In this document: one piece after another, positions 37,188 through 46,342 of the stretch
Layout: every line of letters begins with the position of its first letter
Numbering within the stretch: position 1 is the stretch's first letter
Notes under the pieces: model-generated
The model's database searches: none
Seen by the model: only the letters and a program-made list of their open reading frames with translations
What the model was told of the DNA's origin: nothing
Position numbers and translations under genes: made by a program
From: Bacteroides fragilis
GTDB lineage: Bacteria > Bacteroidota > Bacteroidia > Bacteroidales > Bacteroidaceae
Direction: 5' to 3'
DNA length: 64,000 bases
Assembly: GCF_019583405.1 (NCBI RefSeq)
Contig: NZ_SZUU01000004.1
Span: 124,001-188,000, forward strand

Positions 37188-37234
37188 ATCTTTCTTTATT
37201 TAGGAGTTAAAGAGTTATTTGTCTGCTTCCTTGT

Positions 37235-38230
37235 TTATCTAAACGAGTCAGTCAGCAATTTTATTTCAATCATCGGAGATATGCGCTCATATAAGATGTT
37301 GTATACAGCATCCAGTATCGGCATATTTACGTGATGATGTTTATTGATTTCCTTAATACACTTTGTTCCATAATATCCTTCCGCTATCATCTCCATTTCG
37401 ATTTGGGCACTTTTTACAGAGTATCCCTTACCGATCATGGTACCGAATGTACGGTTACGGCTGAAGTTAGAGTAGCCGGTCACCAACAAATCACCCAGAT
37501 AAACAGATTCATCCACGTTTCTGTTTATCGGATGTACCGTATTTAAGAAGCGATTCATTTCTTGGATGGCGTTTGATATCAGTACGGCCTGGAAGTTGTC
37601 TCCATATTTCAAGCCGCTGCAGATGCCTGCTGCTATGGCATATACGTTTTTCAGTACGGAACTGTATTCAATCCCTATCACATCGTCGCTGACAGAAGTT
37701 TTGATGAAGCTGCTGCCCAGTCTGCGGGCAAAAACACGTGCCTTATCCTTGTCCGGGCAAGCGATGGTGAGATAGGAGAGACGTTCCAGTGCCACTTCCT
37801 CGGCATGACAGGGACCGGCCAGTACGGCAATATTTTCGGGAGGAACCCCATATTCCTTGTTAAAGTATTCCGAGACAATCAGGTTGTCATCGGGGACAAT
37901 ACCTTTGATAGCGGTAATAATGAACTTGTCTCTGATCCGTGTTTTCAGCTTTTTCAGGTGAGCTTTCAGATATGGAGAAGGGGTGACGAAGATTAGCGTA
38001 TCAGACTCTTTCACCACATCATTGATGTTGGAGCTGAAATTGATGCGCTTCATGTCGAACTTTACGCCTGTCAGATAGGCTGGATTATGCCCGAGCCGTT
38101 TGAAATCGGCGATGCGGTCGTCGCGCCGCATATACCAATTGATAGACTCTTCCTGAGCCAGACACATCTTTGCGATGGCTGTAGCCCAGCTTCCTCCGCC
38201 CATTATCGCTATCTTACCGGGTAATTTCAT
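37235..38230 (-). CDS. gpsA: Glycerol-3-phosphate dehydrogenase [NAD(P)+]
   Basis: Makes sn-glycerol 3-phosphate from dihydroxyacetone phosphate for phospholipid synthesis; 331 aa. The nucleotide-binding N-terminus IAIMGGGSWATAIAKM and the GPCHAEEVA block are typical, as are IGIEYSSVLKNVYAIAAGI and the GDLLVTGYSNFSRNRTFG motif. It sits between lysS (98-bp gap) and pgi (47-bp gap) on the minus strand and is probably co-transcribed. Confidence 0.95.
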   Translation of the reverse strand: MKLPGKIAIMGGGSWATAIAKMCLAQEESINWYMRRDDRIADFKRLGHNPAYLTGVKFDMKRINFSSNINDVVKESDTLIFVTPSPYLKAHLKKLKTRIRDKFIITAIKGIVPDDNLIVSEYFNKEYGVPPENIAVLAGPCHAEEVALERLSYLTIACPDKDKARVFARRLGSSFIKTSVSDDVIGIEYSSVLKNVYAIAAGICSGLKYGDNFQAVLISNAIQEMNRFLNTVHPINRNVDESVYLGDLLVTGYSNFSRNRTFGTMIGKGYSVKSAQIEMEMIAEGYYGTKCIKEINKHHHVNMPILDAVYNILYERISPMIEIKLLTDSFR

Positions 38231-38236
38231 TTCTAT

Positions 38237-38330
38237 AAATTAAGAATTAAAAATGAAGAATGAAGAATGTGCAGGGAAGGCTGGAAGTCAAAAGCTCCGG
38301 CTTCTCATCGCCATTCTTCATTCTTAATTT
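38237..38330. repeat. Inverted repeat between lysS and gpsA
   Basis: Left AAATTAAGAAT...ATGAAGAATG (38237-38260 region, with a short A/T bulge) pairs with CATTCTTCATTCTTAATTT (38312-38330). The right arm touches the lysS stop codon. Possible attenuating hairpin or small dispersed repeat. Confidence 0.5.
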
Positions 38331-40056
38331 ATTTAATTTTCTGTATCCACTCGGCTACATCGTTAACTGACGGATTGGTCAGTTCCAATTTGTACTTCTT
38401 GTTGATGCCACAAATATCCTGGTGGAATTTCTGCGGATTAACCTCTTTCATGTCGGCCACCTGATTGTATCCTGCTTTCTGGATGACAGGTACCCACTCC
38501 TCGGCAATGCCCAGTTCCATAAATTTGGAAGCACTGTCTTTCGGTACGACTTTCTCCGGACGCATCTGCGGGAAGAACAATACTTCCTGAATGGTCGATT
38601 GACCGGTCATCAGCATAGTCAGACGGTCCATACCGATACCCATACCCGAAGTAGGAGGCATGCCATATTCCAATGCACGAACGAAGTCCTTGTCGATGAT
38701 CATCGCTTCATCATCTCCCTTTTCGCTCAATTTCATCTGGTCTTCGAAACGTTCCAACTGGTCGATCGGATCGTTCAATTCAGAATATGCGTTACACAAC
38801 TCTTTACCGTTTACCATCAACTCGAAACGTTCTGTCAGTTCAGGGTTGGTACGGTGCTTTTTGGTCAGCGGAGACATCTCGATAGGGTAGTCAGTGATGA
38901 AAGTCGGCTGGATATAAGTTCCTTCACAGAACTCACCGAATATTTCATCGATCAGTTTACCTTTACCCATCGTATCATCGATCTCCATCTTCAGTTTCTT
39001 GCAAACTTCGCGAATCTGCTCTTCGTTCATTCCTGTCAGATCGTAACCGGTGTGCTCTTTGATGGCTCCCAGCATAGTGACACGCTTATAGGGCGCTTTG
39101 AAATTGATGATGTTGTCGCCTACTTTTACTTCGGTAGTACCGTTTACATCCAGACAGATCTTTTCGATCATTTTTTCGGTAAATTCCATCATCCAGTTGT
39201 AGTCTTTGTAGGCTACATATATCTCCATACAGGTGAATTCAGGATTGTGTGTACGATCCATACCTTCGTTACGGAAGTTTTTACCGATCTCGTATACACC
39301 TTCAAAACCACCGACAATAAGGCGTTTCAGGTAGAGCTCACTGGCGATTCGCATGTATAAAGGAATATCCAAAGCATTGTGGTGAGTCATGAACGGACGC
39401 GCGGCTGCTCCTCCGGCAATGGCCTGCAGGATCGGAGTTTCCACTTCCATGTATCCTTTTGAGTTGAAGTATTCGCGCATGGAACTGTATACTTTGCTGC
39501 GTTTGATGAAAATATCTTTAACGCCTTCGTTGACAGCCAGATCGACATAACGCTGGCGGTAACGCAGTTCAGGATCTTCAAAAGAGTCGTAAGTTACGCC
39601 GTCTTTGTATTTAACAATAGGCAGTGGTTTGATCGATTTGGCGAGCACCGTCAGCTTTTGTGCATGGATACTGATTTCGCCCATCTGTGTACGGAACACG
39701 AAGCCTTCGATTCCGATGAAGTCGCCTAAGTCGAGCAGGCGTTTGAACACAGTGTTGTACATTTCCTTGTCTTCTCCCGGGCAGATGTCATCACGGGTGA
39801 TATATACCTGGATGCGGCCTTTAGAGTCCTGCAATTCAATGAAAGAGGCTTTACCCATTATGCGGCGGCTCATCATACGACCGGCTACGGATACCTGGCG
39901 GGGTGTCTCGTCATCTTTGAATTCGGCTTTAATATCAGTTGAGAAAGCATTGGTTACATACTCTGCTGCGGGATAGGGTTCGATGCCCATCGCGCGAAGT
40001 TCATTCAGACTGTTACGTCGGATGATTTCCTGTTCACTTAGTTCTAATATGTTCAT
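38329..40056 (-). CDS. lysS: Lysyl-tRNA synthetase (class II)
   Basis: Charges tRNA-Lys; 575 aa. OB-fold anticodon-binding domain at about residues 55-160 ([16 protein letters not shown]), then the class II core: motif 1 region [15 protein letters not shown], motif 2 [15 protein letters not shown] and motif 3 [13 protein letters not shown]. The C-terminal 70 residues after motif 3 are a Bacteroidetes-type extension ([15 protein letters not shown]). First gene of the lysS-gpsA-pgi run, with a TATTTTTG box 30 bp upstream. Confidence 0.97.
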   Translation of the reverse strand: MNILELSEQEIIRRNSLNELRAMGIEPYPAAEYVTNAFSTDIKAEFKDDETPRQVSVAGRMMSRRIMGKASFIELQDSKGRIQVYITRDDICPGEDKEMYNTVFKRLLDLGDFIGIEGFVFRTQMGEISIHAQKLTVLAKSIKPLPIVKYKDGVTYDSFEDPELRYRQRYVDLAVNEGVKDIFIKRSKVYSSMREYFNSKGYMEVETPILQAIAGGAAARPFMTHHNALDIPLYMRIASELYLKRLIVGGFEGVYEIGKNFRNEGMDRTHNPEFTCMEIYVAYKDYNWMMEFTEKMIEKICLDVNGTTEVKVGDNIINFKAPYKRVTMLGAIKEHTGYDLTGMNEEQIREVCKKLKMEIDDTMGKGKLIDEIFGEFCEGTYIQPTFITDYPIEMSPLTKKHRTNPELTERFELMVNGKELCNAYSELNDPIDQLERFEDQMKLSEKGDDEAMIIDKDFVRALEYGMPPTSGMGIGMDRLTMLMTGQSTIQEVLFFPQMRPEKVVPKDSASKFMELGIAEEWVPVIQKAGYNQVADMKEVNPQKFHQDICGINKKYKLELTNPSVNDVAEWIQKIK

Positions 40057-40085
40057 TTCGTTAGATATTAACTCAATTTTGGAGG

Positions 40086-40093
40086 CAAAAATA
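40086..40093 (-). promoter_or_regulatory. -7 box of lysS promoter
   Basis: TATTTTTG on the minus strand; start point near 40079 and leader about 23 nt. Confidence 0.5.
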
Positions 40094-40166
40094 CGAAACT
40101 TTTCTTAGAAATACGGCATTGTAACTCTTATTCTTTATTCTTCACCTTTAATTCTAAATAGATTTG

Positions 40167-40174
40167 TATCTTTG
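40167..40174 (+). promoter_or_regulatory. -7 box of first MATE gene
   Basis: TATCTTTG; start point near 40181, leaving about 13 nt to ATG 40194. It excludes the in-frame ATG at 40164. Confidence 0.55.
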
Positions 40175-40193
40175 CACCCTCAAAATAATAGGT

Positions 40194-41552
40194 ATGACAG
40201 GACAAAAGACGCCCACTGCGCTGGGCACCGAAAAGATTGGAAAACTCTTGATGCAGTATGCCATTCCGGCTATTATCGCTATGACCGCATCTTCTCTTTA
40301 CAACATGGTAGACAGCATTTTTATTGGTCACGGAGTGGGTCCGATGGCTATTTCCGGACTTGCTCTGACTTTTCCACTGATGAATCTTGCCGCTGCTTTC
40401 GGCTCCTTGGTTGGAGTGGGAGCCGCTACGCTGATTTCGGTCAAACTGGGACAAAAAGATTACGATACGGCGCAACGGGTATTGGGCAATGTGCTGGTAC
40501 TGAATATCATTATCGGGCTTGCTTTCACCGTATTAACCCTTATTTTTCTTGATCCTATTCTTTACTTCTTTGGAGGCAGTGACGAAACGGTGGGCTATGC
40601 CCGTGACTATATGAAAGTGATTCTTTATGGGAATGTCATCACCCATATTTATCTGGGGCTGAATGCGGTACTTCGTTCAGCCGGGCATCCGCAGAAGGCG
40701 ATGGTTGCCACCATTGCTACAGTGGTTATCAATACCATTCTCGATCCTTTGTTTATTTATGGTTTTGGTTGGGGCATCCAGGGAGCGGCCATTGCTACGA
40801 TTACGGCACAAGTGATTGCCCTTGCTTGGCAGTTCAGGCTCTTTGGCAATAAGGAGGAATTACTCCATTTCCACCGAGGAATTTTCCGGTTGAAGCGAAA
40901 AATTGTTCTCGATTCGCTGGCTATAGGTATGTCTCCTTTCCTGATGAATCTTGCATCGTGTTTCATTGTGATTCTGATAAATCAGGGTTTGAAACGGTAT
41001 GGGGGGGATCTTGCCATCGGGGCATTTGGCATTGTCAACCGTCTGGTATTTCTATTCCTTATGATTGTGATGGGACTGAACCAGGGTATGCAGCCGATTG
41101 CCGGATACAATTATGGGGCAAAGTTATATCCCCGTGTCACTCGTGTGCTGAAACTGACCATCTATGGTGCGACCATTGTCACCACTACCGGTTTTCTGAT
41201 GGGAATGTTTATTCCCGACCTGGCAGTGTCCGTCTTCACATCGCACGAAGAGCTGATTCGCCAATCTGCCGAAGGCCTCCGCATTGTGGTACTCTTTTTC
41301 CCGATTGTCGGCTTTCAGATGGTCACTTCCAATTTCTTCCAGAGTATCGGGATGGCAAGTAAAGCTATTTTCCTTTCCATTACCCGCCAGGTACTCATCC
41401 TGATTCCCTGTCTGTTGATTCTTCCGCGTTTTTGGGGGCAGACGGGTGTCTGGATCAGTATGCCGGTTTCCGACCTGATAGCCAGCCTGATATCCGCTAC
41501 CATGTTGTGGTGGCAGTTCCGCCAGTTCCGTAAAGCTGCTGCCCGGGTATAG
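40194..41552 (+). CDS. MATE-family efflux transporter
   Basis: Multidrug/toxin extrusion antiporter of the MatE (NorM/DinF/MepA-like) superfamily, about 452 aa with twelve hydrophobic segments in two repeats. The first repeat begins LLMQYAIPAIIAMTASSLYNMVDSIF and contains GVGAATLISVKLGQ; the second contains MGLNQGMQPIAGYNYGA, the usual MATE second-half motif. ATG 40194 is chosen because of the promoter box at 40167. It is a single gene; substrates unknown. Confidence 0.92.
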   Translation: MTGQKTPTALGTEKIGKLLMQYAIPAIIAMTASSLYNMVDSIFIGHGVGPMAISGLALTFPLMNLAAAFGSLVGVGAATLISVKLGQKDYDTAQRVLGNVLVLNIIIGLAFTVLTLIFLDPILYFFGGSDETVGYARDYMKVILYGNVITHIYLGLNAVLRSAGHPQKAMVATIATVVINTILDPLFIYGFGWGIQGAAIATITAQVIALAWQFRLFGNKEELLHFHRGIFRLKRKIVLDSLAIGMSPFLMNLASCFIVILINQGLKRYGGDLAIGAFGIVNRLVFLFLMIVMGLNQGMQPIAGYNYGAKLYPRVTRVLKLTIYGATIVTTTGFLMGMFIPDLAVSVFTSHEELIRQSAEGLRIVVLFFPIVGFQMVTSNFFQSIGMASKAIFLSITRQVLILIPCLLILPRFWGQTGVWISMPVSDLIASLISATMLWWQFRQFRKAAARV

Positions 41553-41631
41553 GATTCTTCGGTCTGCGCTAAACAAATCATTGCCTGCATTTGTCTTTTA
41601 TCTGTAACGATCTGAAAGCAATGTAGCAGCC

Positions 41632-43842
41632 ATGAAAAAGTATGTAAGTTTCTTGTTGGTTTTATTTGTCAGTCTGTTTCTTTTCCTGCCCATGCATGCG
41701 CAGCAGCGCAAATCAGTAGCTGTGGTGCTAAGTGGGGGAGGAGCGAAGGGAGTAGCCCATATCGGTGCCCTCAAAGTGATCGAGGAAGCAGGTATTCCTA
41801 TCGATTATATCGTAGGTACCAGCATGGGGTCTATCATTGGCGGGCTTTATTCCATCGGATATACCCCCTGTCAGCTTGATAGTATGGTCAATCACCAGAA
41901 TTGGTCTTTTCTGTTGAGTGACCGTATCAGTTGGGAAGATCAAACGATGACTGAACGGAAGAATTCTGAAACTTATATTCTTTCTGTCCCTTTGAAAAAG
42001 GATTTGAAGGCGAATGTGTTCGGAGGGGTCATTAAGGGGCAGAACCTGGGTAATCTTTTCTCCGAACTGACTGTAGGCTATCACGATTCCATTAACTTCA
42101 ATAAGCTGCCTATTCCGTTTGCTTGTGTCTCCGAGAACATTGTGAACGGTGAAGAAGTAGTGTTTCACAATGGTGTATTGGCTACCGCTATGCGTGCCAG
42201 TATGGCTATTCCCGGCGTATTCACACCCGTTCGTATGGGCGACGAGATACTGGTTGACGGAGGGATGAAAAACAACTTTCCCACGAACATAGCCCGGGCT
42301 ATGGGAGCCGATGTGATTATTGGTGTCGATGTACAGAATGATCTCCGGACTGCGGATGAACTGAATAATCTTGGTGAGATATTCAACCAGATCATCAATC
42401 TGACCGGCCAAACCCGATATGAAGAGAATATTAAATTGGCAACGGTGTATATTAAAGTGGACGTAAAAGGTTATTCTGCCGCAAGTTTCAACATTCCCGC
42501 ACTCGACACATTGATGCACCGTGGCGAAGAGGCAGCCCGCGCGCAGTGGACTGCTTTGCGCAGACTGAAGAAAGAGATCGGTCTACCCGAAGATTACGTT
42601 GCTCCCCGACACGGTCCGTTTACTTCTTTATGGTCCGAGAAAGATATATTTGTGAAAGAGATCACCTTTGACGGTATCGAAGACAGTGACAAGAAATGGA
42701 TTATGCACCGCTGTCACCTGAAGGAGAACAGCCGGATGCGCATGGAGCAACTTTATGAAGCACTTGCTACGTTGCGCGGAAGCCAGGCTTATTCCAATGT
42801 CAGTTACAAACTGACTGATACCGACCAGGGATATCTGCTACACTTTATTTTGGAAGAGAAGTACGAGCGTAATCTCAATCTGGGGATCCGTTTCGACTCG
42901 GAAGAGATCGCTTCATTGCTGTTGAATGTGAGCACCCGTCTTAATACGCGTATTCCATCGTGGCTTTCACTGACCGGACGTCTTGGAAAACGCTATCTGG
43001 CCCGGGTTGACTATACATTGGCACCGATGCAGATGCGAAATTTCAATCTCGCTTATCAGTTTGAGTATAACGATATTAATATCTACGATCACGGGAAACG
43101 TGCTTATAACACTACTTATAAATACCATTCCGGTGAGTTGGGGTTTTCGGATGTGTGGTATCGTAACCTTCGTTTTGGAGCCGGACTGCGTTTTGAGTTC
43201 TTCAAGTATAAGGACTTTCTATATAATGCGGGCGGGCAACAGTTGAAGGTGAAACCCCAACACTTCTTCAGCTATTATGCCCAACTGCATTATAATACAT
43301 ACAATAAGGGATATTTTCCCTCGAAAGGGACCGATCTTCAGGGGAATTATTCACTTTATACCGATAACCTGACACAGTATAAAGATCATGCTCCCTTTTC
43401 TGCTTTGACCGCCTCGTGGGCCAGTGTCTTTTCGGTTACCGACCGTTTTGCTTTGATTCCTTCTTTGTATGGACGTATTCTTATAGGCAAAGATATCCCT
43501 TATCCCTATCTGAATGCCATCGGTGGAGATAATTTCGGTCATTACTTGCCCCAGCAACTTCCTTTTGCCGGGATCACCAATCTGGAGATAGTCGATAATT
43601 CTGTTATCGTAGCCGGTTTGAAGGTGCGCCAGCGTATCGGGGGGAAGAATTATGTCACTCTTACCGGGAATGTGGCGTTGCGGGAAGATAACTTTTTTGA
43701 TATCCTGAGTGGTAAGCCGGTTTGGGGAGGCAGCTTGGGATATGGCTACGATAGCTTGTTCGGTCCGTTAGAGGCCTCTTTCGGCTATTCAAGCAGGGCA
43801 CACGATGTAGGATTCTATGTGAATCTGGGATATGTCTTTTAG
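41632..43842 (+). CDS. Patatin-like phospholipase with C-terminal Omp85-type barrel
   Basis: Exported lipase-type protein fused to an outer-membrane barrel, 736 aa. Signal peptide about 1-24 (...FLFLPMHAQ). Patatin domain about 30-230: oxyanion loop SGGGAKGVAHIG, nucleophile elbow GTSMGS, and active-site Asp in VDGGMKNNF. A POTRA-like domain (about 340-415, ITFDGIEDSDKKWI) is followed by a BamA/surface-antigen barrel to the C-terminal Phe (VNLGYVF). The layout matches type Vd (PlpD-like) secretion proteins, in which the barrel may export or anchor the lipase. It is a single gene. Confidence 0.9.
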   Translation: MKKYVSFLLVLFVSLFLFLPMHAQQRKSVAVVLSGGGAKGVAHIGALKVIEEAGIPIDYIVGTSMGSIIGGLYSIGYTPCQLDSMVNHQNWSFLLSDRISWEDQTMTERKNSETYILSVPLKKDLKANVFGGVIKGQNLGNLFSELTVGYHDSINFNKLPIPFACVSENIVNGEEVVFHNGVLATAMRASMAIPGVFTPVRMGDEILVDGGMKNNFPTNIARAMGADVIIGVDVQNDLRTADELNNLGEIFNQIINLTGQTRYEENIKLATVYIKVDVKGYSAASFNIPALDTLMHRGEEAARAQWTALRRLKKEIGLPEDYVAPRHGPFTSLWSEKDIFVKEITFDGIEDSDKKWIMHRCHLKENSRMRMEQLYEALATLRGSQAYSNVSYKLTDTDQGYLLHFILEEKYERNLNLGIRFDSEEIASLLLNVSTRLNTRIPSWLSLTGRLGKRYLARVDYTLAPMQMRNFNLAYQFEYNDINIYDHGKRAYNTTYKYHSGELGFSDVWYRNLRFGAGLRFEFFKYKDFLYNAGGQQLKVKPQHFFSYYAQLHYNTYNKGYFPSKGTDLQGNYSLYTDNLTQYKDHAPFSALTASWASVFSVTDRFALIPSLYGRILIGKDIPYPYLNAIGGDNFGHYLPQQLPFAGITNLEIVDNSVIVAGLKVRQRIGGKNYVTLTGNVALREDNFFDILSGKPVWGGSLGYGYDSLFGPLEASFGYSSRAHDVGFYVNLGYVF

Positions 43843-44721
43843 ATTTCGACACCTGTACTTCGTGAGGCAGTACATCCTCCGGGTGTTCAAAGCCATTGCT
43901 TGTGATGGAACTCCGGAAAATAAATCAATGCAAAGCCTTCTCATGCGAAAAATGGTTCTTCTTCAAATTTGGTGGTAAATTCTTTATTTCTTTATTTTCA
44001 AGTTGACAATTGTCCTTTTTGCTTGCTTTAATAAGAATAAATAGACACCGGCTGAATAAGATAACTCAAGTTTCGGAAGTGAATTTGCGCCGTCTGAACC
44101 GGTATCTTCATCCTTATCTCTTTTTTCAATTAACATTGTTAACGCCTTTTGCAGTTTGTCAGGTTCTTATGCGCAAATAATAAGTCTTTTGCATTTAAAG
44201 AACTTGTTATTCACATCCAAAGAACAAACTTTAACTCTGTGTTAAAACAAAGTTTTTGAGGACAGAAATCTTACTTTTTAAAGATATTGATTTTCAGATG
44301 GTTTATTCTAAAACTCGCTTCTTCACCTCATGGATGAACTCTTCGGTGGAAAGCCGGGATACTTGCTTTTTTGTCAACTATAAACGAGGGCTTACACTTC
44401 CGAAAACGGAATTAGATTCCATTCTTGTTCAACCGGAAATGGTGCAATCTACATCCGGTCCCGTGTACACGTGCCCATGAGCCCGCGTACACGGTACTGG
44501 GTAAAGATACCTATACGAATGATTAAATGCTGATAATTAAGGAATTAAATATGCAATAGAATAAAGAAACGATTCATGTGAACTGGTTAAATGAAAGAAA
44601 AAGAACCGCTGTCCTCCGGGGGGTAGAGTGGCAGCGGTTCGGCGAGTCAACTGGTTTTGGTGGGTCGGATTTAGATTCAAAGTCAATTATAAAAGAGAAT
44701 TTATTATGAAAAATTAAAGTT
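43843..44721. other. 879-bp region without a clear gene
   Basis: Between the patatin gene and the hypothetical gene at 44722. The only frame of note (44256-44480, 74 codons) has no family features. The right part holds a minus-strand terminator at 44603-44640. The rest shows nothing I can name; an unrecognised small RNA is possible. Confidence 0.5.
44603..44640 (-). terminator. Terminator of hypothetical gene 44722-45075
   Basis: Perfect 9-bp arms GAACCGCTG / CAGCGGTTC with a 20-nt loop, followed on the minus strand by TTTTTCTTTC. Confidence 0.75.
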
Positions 44722-45075
44722 CTATAGTCCGTCTTCAATTTTAGGCGTTTTGTAATAACGACTAAGTTTGCACATCTGATCGATTCGGGATATATATCTG
44801 GAAGCGATGTATGCCTGGCTTGGTGTACGTTTCAGGGATAAATATTTCACTTTGTGGATTTCCAAAAGAATCTCGGCCAGAAACTCAATCATGTCTGCAC
44901 GTTCGATATGTGAAGGTGAAGTGAAACACCCTAAATATTCCTGATCCCGGGTAGAAAGGGTATAATGCAGGGTCTTTTTGCCTCGTTGGAAAATATAGTC
45001 CACCCGATACCAACCGTTGGCGTTGGTTCGGCGCCAGTGAAAATACAAGATTCTGATATTTAAATGTTTGCCCAT
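44722..45075 (-). CDS. Hypothetical protein, 117 aa
   Basis: Not recognised. The product is basic and aromatic-rich (HWRRTNANGWYRVDYIFQRGKK), with a helical C-terminal half (IEFLAEILLEIHKVKYLSL) and no signal peptide or membrane segment. Support for a real gene: steady codon usage, and a strong intrinsic terminator 80 bp past the stop. Against: no promoter box directly upstream and large gene-poor gaps on both sides. It could be a remnant of an accessory element. Confidence 0.5.
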   Translation of the reverse strand: MGKHLNIRILYFHWRRTNANGWYRVDYIFQRGKKTLHYTLSTRDQEYLGCFTSPSHIERADMIEFLAEILLEIHKVKYLSLKRTPSQAYIASRYISRIDQMCKLSRYYKTPKIEDGL

Positions 45076-45122
45076 AGTACAAACGTGTTAATCGGGCAGG
45101 GGAAGAATGAACGGCCCTGCTG

Positions 45123-45514
45123 ACCCGTTTGAACTATTTGACATTCGATGCCGAAACAAGGAAAGAAATATGCTAACCCATTACGAAGTTAGACACGGGG
45201 GCAGAGCCGTCTTTATCCAGAAACTGTAGGTATATAAAATTATACACCTACAGTTAGTGTAAAAACAAAGGTTATTTATTTCCTTTGTTTCTGCCTTATA
45301 AATATCAAATAGTTCACCACAAAGATGGTGATTATTTCTGAAATAGCATAGCAAACGGACGAAAAATGTTCAATGAAACACTTTTATCAGGAGGATTGTT
45401 TACTGAACGCCGTTAGTATAGGGAGATTTAACGAAAAGAGAGCGGATCTGTGTTTACCCGCTTGCGTTATGTAAATTCAATGCAGAACAAGGAAAAAATA
45501 TGTGCCGACCCATT
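45123..45514. repeat. Imperfect 60-bp direct repeat (two copies, about 330 bp apart)
   Basis: Copies at 45123-45182 and 45456-45514 share the order ACCCG, TTC-ATGC-GAA, ACAAGGAAA, AATATG and CCCATT with scattered differences and a 1-bp length difference. Confidence 0.45.
45222..45290. repeat. Two adjacent hairpins
   Basis: The first pairs AACTGTAGGT with ACCTACAGTT (10 bp perfect, A/T-rich extension, about 45221-45255). The second pairs AAACAAAGG (45263-45271) with CCTTTGTTT (45282-45290). Confidence 0.5.
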
Positions 45515-45731
45515 TTAAACATTCATCAGGACATGGACAGGCAGCCGGCCACCTTCGTGCGAATAAAGAACCTGCTATATTATAATAGATTAGTGAAATG
45601 CCATTGCGTCATATATTTCAATTCCCATCGGCTGGCTTGCATATATACTTTCTGTAAACAGGAGTTGATCTTGTATCAGGTTTGACATTTCTTTCTCAAA
45701 AGATGATTATATTTTTTGGGGGGGAGGCCGA

Positions 45732-46301
45732 TCACATCTTTATTTCTCCCCGGATTCTGCTCAGTGACTGTGGCGTTATCCACAGATAGGAAGCTATGTG
45801 TTTCAAAGGTACGTTTTGTAGCAGTTCGGGATGCTCTTTGATAAGTGTTAGGTAACGCTCTCTGGCTTTTGGACTTCCGGCACTGATCAACCAATTTTCA
45901 GTGCAGAGTAATTGTTGTTCCATCAGGCGGCGGCCCAGATTGGCAAGACCGAGCGATGAAGTATAAAGATCGTTCAATGTTTGTCCGGATATACAATAGG
46001 CTATGCTGTCGCACATCACCTCGATGGTGATGTGCGATGCTGTATTTTCCACGTATCCCCATACCGAAAAAGCGGCTTCGCCCTCCCCGGCAAACCAGAT
46101 GGTGGTATCAGCCCCGTCTTTCAGATAATGAGCGCGCCAGATGCCTTGCTTTATCAGATATAAATTTCCGTTTCTGGAACCTTCATGAACAATGACTTCT
46201 TTCTTTTTGAAACGCACCTCCTCCATATAATTGAGAAGAGTCTGCGTATCGGTTTCCGAAAGACGATAGCTATTCCTGAATTTTTCAATAAATGTTTCCA
46301 T
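45732..46301 (-). CDS. Crp/Fnr-family transcriptional regulator
   Basis: One-component regulator, 189 aa. A cyclic-nucleotide-binding-like beta barrel (about 25-120, VIVHEGSRNGNLYLIKQG) joins through a helix to a short C-terminal winged-helix domain with the recognition region LKHIASYLWITPQSLSRIRG. It lacks the RXSXA phosphate-binding pattern of true CRP and the FNR cysteine set, so the ligand is unknown. The gene lies 41 bp downstream of a MATE transporter on the same strand but has its own TATCTTTG box, and may regulate that transporter. Confidence 0.9.
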   Translation of the reverse strand: METFIEKFRNSYRLSETDTQTLLNYMEEVRFKKKEVIVHEGSRNGNLYLIKQGIWRAHYLKDGADTTIWFAGEGEAAFSVWGYVENTASHITIEVMCDSIAYCISGQTLNDLYTSSLGLANLGRRLMEQQLLCTENWLISAGSPKARERYLTLIKEHPELLQNVPLKHIASYLWITPQSLSRIRGEIKM

Positions 46302-46330
46302 AAGGCTCTTTTACATCTGTTTGAACGATG

Positions 46331-46338
46331 CAAAGATA
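46331..46338 (-). promoter_or_regulatory. -7 box of Crp/Fnr gene promoter
   Basis: TATCTTTG on the minus strand, within the 41-bp gap to the MATE stop. A TTTC (46358-46361) lies 19 bp upstream. Confidence 0.55.
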
Positions 46339-46342
46339 CGCA

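Larger units (their letters stand above)
45076..45731. other. 656-bp region with hairpins and an imperfect direct repeat
   Basis: No convincing gene (a 61-codon frame at 45500-45685 has no features). It holds two adjacent hairpins (45222-45290) and a degenerate 60-bp direct repeat (45123-45182 and 45456-45514). Confidence 0.5.

Noticed and set aside
38422-39360. 312-codon antisense frame in lysS
   Set aside because: Shadow of lysS; the product lacks any motif and is rich in His/Phe as expected of a reverse reading.
44256-44480. 74-codon plus-strand frame in the gap after the patatin gene
   Set aside because: No start context, family features or neighbours to support it.
45500-45685. 61-codon frame rich in Cys/His/Tyr
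   Set aside because: It starts inside one copy of an imperfect repeat and shows no domain. Likely chance.
45776-45784. Perfect DnaA box TTATCCACA
   Set aside because: Single site inside the Crp/Fnr coding region, with no cluster or AT-rich unwinding element. Another isolated match at 56103-56111 lies in the PL8 pseudogene. Neither supports an origin.
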